From the NCBI RefSeq assembly GCF_050948215.1, contig NC_135151.1:5930220-5994219 (forward strand): a DNA stretch of 64,000 nucleotides, in the 5' to 3' direction. Both the position numbers and the translations under genes were made by a program. Positions 36,201 through 47,776 of the stretch are shown one piece after another. Positions within the stretch are counted from its first letter, which is position 1; every line of letters starts with the position of its first letter. The DNA is from Halictus rubicundus. Taxonomy: Eukaryota > Arthropoda > Insecta > Hymenoptera > Halictidae. The notes beneath the pieces were generated by a model that was given only the letters and a program-made list of their open reading frames with translations, made no database searches and was not told the origin of the DNA.

Positions 36201-39200
36201 CTTCTTCGTCCGAAATACGACGAGAGCCGGTCCCGAACCATCGCCTTATATCGAAAGAAAACTGTAGCGAAATATTGGTGGAAATATTGGACTGCGGCAT
36301 AGGACTCGAACTCGCAGGAGTCCGAGGGTTAAACAGTCTCCGTTTAAAGCATTCTTTTACACGTTAAACAGTCTACAAAGAGATTTAGGCGGAATAGTTG
36401 AATGACCCAACCTGCGCATTGTTATGATACGCACCCTTGTTGAAATCAATTTTCTGCGAGATTACCGATGCTTCGAAAAAAGGAAAAATTTGATCGAGAT
36501 CTTTATTATGATGGGCGCTTGCTTTGAAAGAATTTACCCAATCGTTTCCCATGTAAACATTTTCGTAACAATTATACTATTGGTACGTGAAAGACCAGTT
36601 CGATAAGAATTTGATCAACTAGTGGTTGGTTCGGCAACAATTGTACTAATAAACGATCAAATTTGGATTAACTGGGATGCAGAGAGTTCTCCAAAGAGAG
36701 GGAAAAAGCGAAAGCAAGGGGTGACTTCCACAAACTCAGGGAGAAGCAACAGATAGAAGAAGATCTTAGGGGCTATCTGGACTGGATCACACAGGCTGAA
36801 GACATCGAGCCCGAAACTGACGAGACGAAGATGCAGGATGGCAAATGTAAGATGACGTTTGTCAACGGAACCATGACTACGAGGGTCCGGGGCAAGGTAA
36901 TATCGAACCAAATGATTTTTTCAGCGACGCAGCAGAATGAGATGGAGAGCACCGATCAGCTGGAGGGCGATGATAAGGAGATCGAAGAGGATTCCGTTTG
37001 GAAGAGGAGAAGACGGGACTTCGACAAGTAAGTTCCACATTGGATGCCTTAATCCTGGCCAAAAGTCGAGAATTGTTGAACTCTTCGGACATATTCGATG
37101 TAAATGATTTATGAGACATTCAGGAATTTTTAGTGATTTATTCTTGAAGAATCTCTTTGATCTGTCGATAACGATAATTCGTAGGATATCGTAACATTAT
37201 GCTCACAATGATTTCATTAGTGCAAGTCGATCGTCAAGGTTGCGAAAAATATTAAAAATATGGGTCGGATGGAACCATATTTTCAGGGTGAACAGGAGAA
37301 TGAGAAGGGCCTGCAGGAAAGCCGTCAAGTCACAAGTTTTCTATTGGCTGATCATAGTGCTGGTCTTCTTGAACACCGGAGTTCTTGCAACCGAGCATTA
37401 CAATCAACCTCATTGGCTGGACGAATTTCAAGGTACACGAGAATCCCAATAACAATTCCCCCGACGAAACGGGGGGCTTCTCTTAAACCATCGTGTCCTA
37501 TCACACCTTTTTCTGTCTTGCTCGCGCAGAGATCACGAACATGTTCTTTATCGCGCTGTTCTCCATGGAGATGATGCTGAAGTTGTACAGTTTAGGATTT
37601 CAGGTAAGTTGCTCTGGAATTAGGTTGCGATTGCAGTCGATGCATTTTCTGACGAATATAACGGAACGATCAAGTCAATTCATTCTCATACGCACGAGTC
37701 AAATGATTTCGCCGAAATCAGATCCCCGTAGAAAATAAAAATTCTCTGCGTCAACTGCAAGAAATACAATCCAAATAAAACACCTTCGACTGCTACGTCG
37801 AAATATTTGCTACTGGGATCACTGCTACGAATGCAAACTACAGAGAAGTCTTGATCCTCGGTCCGTGCTGTGACATAGATCGTGTAGGGCTACTATTAAG
37901 GCGCACCACATACCGACGATCCAACCACTAAATACAGTTCAAATCATATCGTGTTTAGTGCCATTTCAATTAGAAAAATGCCTCAAATAAGTTGGCGAAA
38001 GTCCCATAAAAAAATAATGAAAAATGGAGAAGTTCTGCGGGGTATTCCCTCCAGTGTAGGGGGTAGGCGAACTGACTAAGATCGTGCAGCACCGTTCGGC
38101 TTAGATCAAGACTTTACTGTACTACTGTCAGAACTCTGCTAGGATCTTCAAGGTATAAGAAACTTGCAGATTGTCAATATATTATCACTAGACTGCGGAT
38201 TTTTATGCAAAATAAAAATTTCCTATCTGAATTGCAACAGAGTGGAGTAAAGTAGAAAGTTATTTTCTTTCTCAATATGTTTAATAGGTTGAAAATAATG
38301 CAACAGGCTCTTCAAATTTTTCTATTGTTTTTAGTGCTTTAAAATACATAAATGCATAAAATCCGCAGTCTAATTATCACTATACTGCGGATTTGTATGC
38401 AAAATAATCGTCTGCATTAATAATGCAAGATACAGTGGCTGCATACACATTTAGTTTTCTTTCTTTTCACAACAATTTGACCCAGTTTGAAATAATACAA
38501 CAATGCTTTTAGCTTCCGTGAATGCCTCTACTGTTTCGCGTTTGATCTCGTGTTCGTCATAAACGCATAAAATCCACAGTCTAATTATCACAGTTTGTCG
38601 GACGTTTTCGTTTGTGAAATTCGTCGGAGAATCGGCATCTCTCTGCGACCAACAAACTCGAAACTAATTTTCCTTCCGATCATTGTTGTCCGCACGCGCT
38701 ATGCCGTTGTCCAGGGTTACTTTGTCTCGTTGTTCAACCGTTTCGACTGTTTCGTCGTGATCGGCTCGATCACCGAGATGATCTTGACGAACACGCACAT
38801 AATGCCGCCGCTCGGCGTTTCCGTTCTACGTTGCGTCCGGCTGCTCAGGGTATTCAAAGTGACCAAGTAAGTCAATCACGATCGATCTGATCTCGACCAT
38901 GGTCGAGGATACGTCCTCGATCGAGGCTCCGCTAACAATCGGCTTTCCAGGTATTGGAGATCGCTATCGAATCTGGTGGCGTCTCTGTTGAATTCGATCC
39001 AATCGATCGCCTCTCTGTTGCTTCTCCTCTTCCTCTTCATCGTGATCTTCGCTCTGCTCGGCATGCAGGTACGATACCACCACGGTCGCACCTCTTCTCT
39101 ATCGACCCACCTGTAGATCCCGGAGTTGGCAAGCTCTGTTTGTTCGCAGGTGTTCGGCGGAAAGTTCAACTTCAGCGAACTGCACGACAAGCCCCGCCAC

Positions 39201-42200
39201 AATTTCGACAGCTTCTGGCAGAGCCTGTTGACCGTCTTTCAGGTGAGCGTTATTGTCAAACACACCGTTCGTAGACCACAAGGTAGATCGTATGATTTAT
39301 CTTTGATTTCTGAATGATTTTACGTGTAGTTTCTGTGCAGCAATTTTTCTTTGCTGAACACGAGACCCGAAGAGGTTGCAATTTCCTTTTTTCAGGATTG
39401 CAAAGATCAAACTGTACATGCATCGTTAACGCTGGGTTTACTTGACGCGTTGCAATACTTTTTGATTCGCGATTATTCAGATTGCAACGATGCATCGATG
39501 AGTAATTACAGTGAATTCTCGATATATGTCACGGGTCTTGTCAGCGTCGTGTATCGTACAGGAGACATACCCCGCGGTAGTGAGGATAATTGCGCGACGT
39601 TTATCATCCAAGCCTTGGCGACATATATAGAGAAATCATTGTATTCACATTAAAAAAATAGCTGAAAATTTGAACAGACACGTTCACGTTGTTTTTATAA
39701 AATAACGTGTAATAGTAACGTTCAAAGCTCCGTAAATCTAGTGTTAAGAAATTTTTCGCAAGCAATGCTTATGGTTTTTCGCAGATACTGACTGGCGAGG
39801 ATTGGAATATGGTGATGTACGACGGGATAAGAGCGTATGGGGGTGTCGCAAGCTTCGGCATGCTCGCCTGTTTCTACTTCATCATTCTCTTCATATGCGG
39901 CAACTGTATCCTTTTCACTGAAAAAAGACAATATTCGCAAACTAAAAAGATGGCAGTCAAAACGGTGACGAGTAGACTGTGGATTTTTATGCAAAGTCAA
40001 AATTCTCTGAACTGCGACAAACTGTAGGAAAATGGAAAATTATTTTCTTTCTGAATTTTTTTAATAGGCCGAAAATAATAATACAATATTTTTACATTCT
40101 TCTTATGAGTTTACTGTTTGAAATTGGAGCTACCCAAGCGCATAAAATCCGCAGTCTACTCATTAGACGATTTTCATCCGCGCTTAAATTCTATCGACTG
40201 TCGATAAAGATAGTCCTACGGATCCAATCACAAATGACAGTCGACTGCCATCATCTCGGCACAAATCGCACCGAGTCGCGATCGCAAATCGGTACAGAGC
40301 GCTGAAAAGAAAGCTCGAAGACTCGCGAAGGGCGGAACGAATTCAAATAGATTCAGTTGACGCGGCATTAAAGATCCTCGTGATCCACGGGTGCTCCCGG
40401 TAAATGATCCTTAACGTAAGAAGTAACGCAGATATTCTACTGAACGTCTTCTTGGCTATCGCCGTCGACAATCTCGCGGACGCCGAGTCGTTAACTGCCA
40501 TTGAGAAGGAAGCCGAGGAGGAGGTGAGTTCTTTTGTTCGAGCTTTCAAAGTTATTCCACCATTTTTCAAGCGGTGCCCCACTCGTAGAACGACTTTTGC
40601 ATTAGCACGCGTTTATGTTCCACCTGCGACCCTAGCTCGAGGAGCTACTGCCACTAAAAGCTCAAACATGTCTTTCTTTTGTGCGTTTCTAGTAGAGCTG
40701 CCATGACAGTCTGACAGTATTGGCTCCCTATCTTTTTAGCCAATTACATAGTGAACGCGCACACGTTGTGTCCATTCTATTGTATTTATTTCTACAAATG
40801 GACCTGTACATTGTATGAATTCTATTCATTTCTAAAAATGGACATGTACATTGTTTGAATTCTATTTATTTTTAAAAATGGACATGTACATTGTGCCCAT
40901 TCTATTTATTTCTAAAAATGGACATGTACATTGTTTGAATTCTATTTATTTTTAAAAATGGACATGTACATTGTGTCCATTCTATTTATTTCTAAAAATG
41001 GACATGTACATTGTTTGAATTCTATTTATTTTTAAAAATGGACATGTACATTGTGCCCATTCTATTTATTTCTAAAAATGGATATGTACATTGTTTGAAT
41101 TCTATTTATTTTTAAAAATGGACATGTACATTGTGTCCATTCTATTTATTTCTAAAAATGGACATGTATATTGTAAAAATTCTATTTATTTCCAAGAATG
41201 GACATGTACATTGTTTGAATTTTGTTTATTTCTAAAAATGGACGTGTACATTGTATGAATTCTATTTACTTCTAAAAATGGACCTGTACATTGTATGAAT
41301 TCTATTTATTTCTACAAATGAACATGTACATTGTTTGAATTTTGTTTATTTCTAAAAATGGACGTGTACATTGTATGAATTCTATTTACTTCTAAAAATG
41401 GACCTGTACATTGTATGAATTCTATTTATTTCTACAAATGAACATGTACATTGTTTGAATTCTATTTATTTTTAAAAATGGACATGTACATTGTGCCCAT
41501 TCTATTTATTTCTAAAAATGGACATGTACATTGTTTGAATTCTATTTATTTTTAAAAATGGACATGTACATTGTGCCCATTCTATTTATTTCTAAAAATG
41601 GACATGTACATTGTTTGAATTCTATTTATTTTTAAAAATGGACATGTACATTGTGCCCATTCTATTTATTTCTAAAAATGGACATGTACATTGTTTGAAT
41701 TCTATTTATTTTTAAAAATGGACATGTACATTGTGTCCATTCTATTTATTTCTAAAAATGGACATGTATATTGTAAAAATTCTATTTATTTCCAAGAATG
41801 GACATGTACATTGTTTGAATTTTGTTTATTTCTAAAAATGGACGTGTACATTGTATGAATTCTATTTACTTCTAAAAATGGACATGTACATTCTATGAAT
41901 TCTATTTATTTCTAACAACTAACGTACACATAGTGTCCATTCAATTAATTCTAAAAGTGAGCATATTCATTGTGTCCGGTGTATTAATTCTAATAATGAA
42001 TATATATATGTATATTGTGTCTATTCAATTAATTCGAAAAATGAATACGTACATTGTGTCCATTCTATTAATTCTAATAACGAAGATATACATCGTGTCT
42101 GTTCAATCAATCTAAAATTGAAGAGCTATTTATATGAAGATCAATAAGAAAATCAATATTGATCGCAAACAAGTTGGTTGAGAAATATGTAAAAAACAAT

Positions 42201-45200
42201 TGATGCATAAAGGTTTCAATGCATCTAGCCACGGATGCAATGAAATAGTGACAAGTCAAAGAAAATCGTCATACTAATAATATAAAACAGCCCTCTCCGC
42301 ATTGTCTAGTTCTCACTATCTCGTTCCATAATGCCGATTGTCGACTCTGTCCTGCGACAGGACATGTGTGAAATCGTGTGGATTAAAAATTTGCACGAAA
42401 TTGCATCAAATTCAAAATAGCGAAAATATTCTCGGAATTTAAAAATGCTGTTCTAGAATTTCTATAATTCTGTAAAATCATTTGTATCGACTAGCGAATT
42501 GTATGGCGAAAATTGGACAATGCGGTAGAACCTTTTATGGGGAAAGAGCTCGTGATTGGACAACGCGGGGAGGCTCTTACGCGAGAAGATGTTGTCTTAT
42601 CGGAGAATCGAAGAAGAGGTTCATCGGCGGAGGATAAGAACGAAACGCGACGCGCTCGGCTTCAATAAACATTTGGTCGTTGCGTTTACTTAGGGCCGAG
42701 ATGGCGGGAAGATTAGAATGCAGGTCGGTTTATCGTTCCCTCAAAGAGCGTCGAATAGGGGGCTCGTTTGCCATCGGCCGTAATCACCGTCGCCGACGGC
42801 GACGCCGACGCCGACGCTGACGCCGACGGCGACGCCGACGCCGTTCGACCGGCTTTTTATTGCTCGTTACGCCGCCGCGAGTTTGATTCTTACGAATATT
42901 CGACGCGTCCCTCGTAATTACCAAGAATCTGGAACGCTCTCGAACCGGTCGTCCAGACTACGTTCTTGCTAAATCCAAAACCGAACCCCCCCGTTCATGG
43001 CTTTTACTACTTTTCTATCGCAAATCATTCCATCATGTTCCTCTAACGCTAAACACACCGCGGTCACAATGACCGACTTGCCATTTCAAAATTGATTGAA
43101 ATTATAAACACGCTTCCGTAGGAAACGACTGAATTGACTCCTTTATTTAAGTACATCTAATAATAAAAACATTACAAAGTTTAAGTAAATTCAATCTTCA
43201 GCGTTTCAGTATTATGTTTTGTACCCGGTAGGCTTAGTGTTAAGTTCTATATAATTCTTGAAAATCATTGTACAATATAAAAATGCCCTGTTACTAAATA
43301 AACAAAAAAATGTCCTGTTTCAATTGCAACAAACGGCACTTAGCTGAAATGTCAATTCTCGTCTTAACACTTTGAGTGGCACCAGAAATAGGAGACAGAA
43401 TTGCGTTAATTTATTGAGTGTAGCAAAGATTTAGATCTGCGATACGCATAGAGGCGTTCTTTAACTTTTCGAATATTATCCCGTTCATTAAATTACTACG
43501 ATTTCATGCATTTTTTCTGGCTGAAAGGTAGGAACTCAAAATGTTCATTTTAGCAAGTTAATTTGTAACACATTCTTAAATTCTTCCGATATTTTCATCG
43601 TTCCCCACCATTTTCGTCGTAAATGCATAAAATCTCATTGTCAGAGCGTTTCAATCGTCTACTGTATTCACGTTTACCAAAACTTTAAAGTATGCAGCAC
43701 ATGGCTGACACACACAACGCGACCAACCTTTCGCGTTCGGTGAACTTTCAACCCATCCTATTTGCCACGAATAAAAATTGCAAATGTCCCTTACAAGCTC
43801 GATGACCTTAAAATCTCGTAAAAATACTGACCTTAAAACCCTTTCTCGCGCCACACGTGCCCTTTGGACGAGCGTAACTTTGTCATAACAAATTGTGTTG
43901 TCACACGATCGCAAATAACAGACGTATTTCGAGGTTCACATGCAAATGACCTTTTTCTTGAACGTTACCGTAGACTGGGAACGTTCTTACATCGTTCGAA
44001 TGACTGTCCTATAGTGTTCTCGGCCCCATGGGATGTTTTTCATCCTTCTGTAAAGATTAGAACGTGTTCCACATCTTTAGCGGAATTTTTCACAAATGGT
44101 CAACCTTACGTTTCAAAATTTTAGCTCGTGGACGAGGAAATGCTATTTTTGAAAATTTTTGCACCGTGAATGACCATCACTATAGTGTTCTCGGCCCCAT
44201 GGAATGTTTTTCATCCTTCTGTAAAGATTATAACGTGTTCCACATCTTTAGCGGAATTTTTCGCAAATGGTCAACCTTACGTTTCAAAATTTTAGCTCGT
44301 GGACGAGGAAATGCTATTTTTGAAAATTTTTGCACCGTGAATGACCATCACTATAGTGTTCTCGGCCCCATGGAATGTTTTTCATCCTTCTGTAAAGATT
44401 AGAACGTGTTCCACATCTTTAGCGGAATTTTTCGCAAATGGTCAACCTTACGTTTCAAAATTTTAGCTCGTGGACGAGGAAATGCTATTTTTGAAAATTT
44501 TTGCACCGTGAATGACCATCACTATAGTGTTCTCGGCCCCATGGAATGTTTTTCATCCTTCTGTAAAGATTAGAACGTGTTCCACATCTTTAGCGGAATT
44601 TTTCACAAATGGTCAACCTTACGTTTCAAAATTTTAGCTCGTGAACGGGGAAATGCTATTTTTGAAAATTTTTGCACCGTGAATGACCATCACTATAGTG
44701 TTCTCGGCCCCATGGAATGTTTTTCATCCTTCTGTAAAGATTAGAACGTGTTCCACATATTGAGTGGAAATTTAAAAAAATGGTCAACTTTCCGTTTCAA
44801 AGTCTCTCAGTTCGTGAACGGGGAAATGCTCTTTTCGAAAATTTTTGCACCGTGAACGACTATTACTGTAGCGTTCTTGTCCCCATGGAACGTTTTTCCT
44901 CCTTTAAAGATTAGAACGTGTTCCACGTTTTTATCGGAAAGTTTCTGAAAAGGTCCAGTTGCGCTTTCCGTGGCAGAATCGCAGTTTCTCGGCTCGCGGA
45001 CGTGAAAACGCTCGTTTCCGATAGCGTAACGGAAACGGAGGAAATGTCGTGGGTACTTAAAGAGCGACATACTTGAGCGCGAGGTCATCTAGTAAACGGG
45101 TCTTTAATAAACAAGGCACGCGAGACCGCCTCGCATCTCTCGGTTTTAATAAAGCGGTCGTACAGCGTCCTGGAATGGACCCTGCTCATAGTCCTTGTAC

Positions 45201-47729
45201 CACAAAGATAACGATTCCAAGGGCAAGCCACGAGATTCTGGGCAAATATTGAATATTTTCGAGATTATGTACGCACTTGAAATAGTTGTCCATTGCCCCA
45301 CATCTCCTGTAACGACCCCTAGGATCCTCCGAAGGTCAAGTTCCATTTTCAATGAAGATCAAAAGAATTCACCCGATATGTTCTTTTGTTCAGTATCTCA
45401 GATAAAATCACGCTGCTTATACAGAGGAGAAGTAGATGATGTAAAAATCGACGGCGGCAGAGTCCGGGTCCATTTTGACCCGAGCCATTAAAATCATTCA
45501 GTTGCTCAGTTTCTGGCGAAGCAATGAACATGTTCGCTACCAGCGTCCGTGTCGCTATTTGCGTTTACGTTTACCGAGTATTTATTTTGCGAACACTATA
45601 ATAGCGAGAATCAACGTCCCGGAAAGCTACCGACTCACAGTGTGTCGAGTATATGGGAATTCGGGAAAAAAGTCATAACTCTTAAATTATGAAATTTTCG
45701 AGTAAAGTACCTTAATACTTTTTGTAATAAAATGCAAAGGCGAATCGATTGGTATATAAAAAAATTTTTTTTTAATTATTAAAAAAAAATTTTTTTTTAA
45801 TTGCGATAACTCTTATGTTTTAATAAATTCTTATGTTTTTTTTACTGCATAAAACGTAGTTTACAATTTTAACGAAAATTTAAAAAAAAAGTACAATACT
45901 GTATACATTACTTATTCAAATCTTCACAAGGAGGAATTAAAACTTAGGAATCCTTAAGAGAATTCCTTTATTTTACCTAGAAATAAATAAAATGAATAAA
46001 TTAATTAATTAATAAATTAACATAGATAATATGTTATTAAATAATATGTGTACGTACTATACTACTTCAGTTTCACTATCATCAGAACAAGTGTTTGAGT
46101 TGGAATCTTATAAGTAGGATGTTTCATTTAATAATAAATAGTCTCTTATATCTGCAAAATCCTTTTTTTCTTTTTTCGTATGTTTTTTTTTATAATGGGC
46201 AATAATTGGATCCGACTCCAGTAGAAGACGATTTAATAGGTTTTTATTTGAATTTTCTCTTGATGTCTTGCGGGTATTATGTTCCCGAAAATATTTTATA
46301 TTTTTATGTTGAGCCTCTAGAGCTTCTTCGGATAATTTGCCAATAGGAACAATTGTATTTTTAATAATTTCAACTGCATGGAAAAGTAATGTATGCGTAG
46401 TTACCGGCATCACATACCAATTATAATGTTTTAAATATAATTCTCTAGCTTCTTGAATTATTTCTTGGAATTTAATAATATTTATATTTTCTCCGCTTGA
46501 GCAAATGTGAGCAGATTTAAACCAATGCGAAATTAAAGTTTAATGTGCCACCAATTACTGTAAAATAATTCACGGGTGTACTTTGATGTACTTTTTTTAA
46601 AACTCTAATCAAAGTTGATAAATGTTAAACATAAAAAATTAGGACAAACTGCGATAATTTAAAAAAACTTTTTGGGAGATTGAAGGTCTAATAATGCTAA
46701 ACACACCCTGTAAAAATCAAATTAAAAAACCAAATAGCTTGCGAGGGACGCATGTTTTCAAAAATGCGCGGAATTTGACAGTGAAGTTTCAGCCTCAATT
46801 TTAATAACAAATTGATTTATTCAGTTAAAATTTAAGGCAGTTTTAGAAACTACGTTTTGTTACGAACATTTTAGGATACATAAATTTGCAGATCTTACAC
46901 TTTGATTTTCGGACTTTTTTCCATTGGACGACACACTGTGCGACTGTGCGCAACGACGAATCCTCGAAGCAGAAATGTGCATTCCCGAGAAATGAAAGGA
47001 AGAGAGCGGAGCCGGGGCGAATTGCAAGAGCGCGATGGAGTACCCGGGGAAAAGTAATCGCGGGGATTGGTGCCGGTATTAGGATCGGGACGAAAATACT
47101 AAAAGAGAGAAATGTCCGAAAGCGTAAAACGGCGAAGACGCGAATCGCGTGTCGCGACAGTGGCATAGTTGGCAGCGGGACTCGTTTCAGAATTATCTCG
47201 CGGTTGAGTTCCATCGGCCGAGTATCGGTTAAAAACTGTGTCATCTGGTTTAATTGATGCCGCGGCCGGACGCTCGAAAAACTGTAGAAACGACGAAGCT
47301 CGCGCACACGCAAAATCGGGGCCATCGGGAATCGAATACCGATACACCGGAATTAAAGCTGTTATCTGCGGGGGACATCTGCCGGAGAAGGGAGGGAGGC
47401 CCCCGTCATTGTTACCTCGTCGCCTAGGCCGTTTTCCTATTTTTCTCTCGGACACGTACATATATACATTTTCTCTGTTCTTCTTCTTGTTTTTCTTTTT
47501 TTTTTCGTAGTGTTTCATAACGAACAGGACTATAAATACGCGTGGGAGAGCTCGGGCGTGAACGCTCGCAACAAGGGTGGAGAAAAGAGGTCTCCGTTGT
47601 TGAACAATAGACGCCGCTGACCCGACGACGGCCGCGTTGCCGCGTAGCTTAACGCTAAAAGTTTAATCGTTCGTGATTCGTCGATAAGCTAATGGAAAAT
47701 CGTTAGCTATCGAGCGTTAACCCGGCCCG

Positions 47730-47776
<47 letters not shown>

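Larger units (their letters stand above)
37604..38714 (+). other. Intron 11 of Ca-alpha1D (1.1 kb), MITE cluster
   Basis: Holds the right half of a foldback element (about 37905-38010) and two TAGACTGCGG-type MITEs back to back (38183-38380 and 38373-38592). The rest is unremarkable. Confidence 0.8.

Noticed and set aside
36897..36924. Alternative donor gtaata at 36897 in the I-II loop
   Set aside because: It would leave a 28-nt intron, too short to splice, and break the phase with exon 9.
40770..41935. Possible CRISPR-like regular array
   Set aside because: Contiguous 40-bp tandem units with no unique spacers, in an animal intron.
43970..44990. 171-bp unit suggesting primate alpha satellite
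   Set aside because: Only the length coincides; the sequence shares nothing I recognise with alpha satellite, and the host gene is insect.
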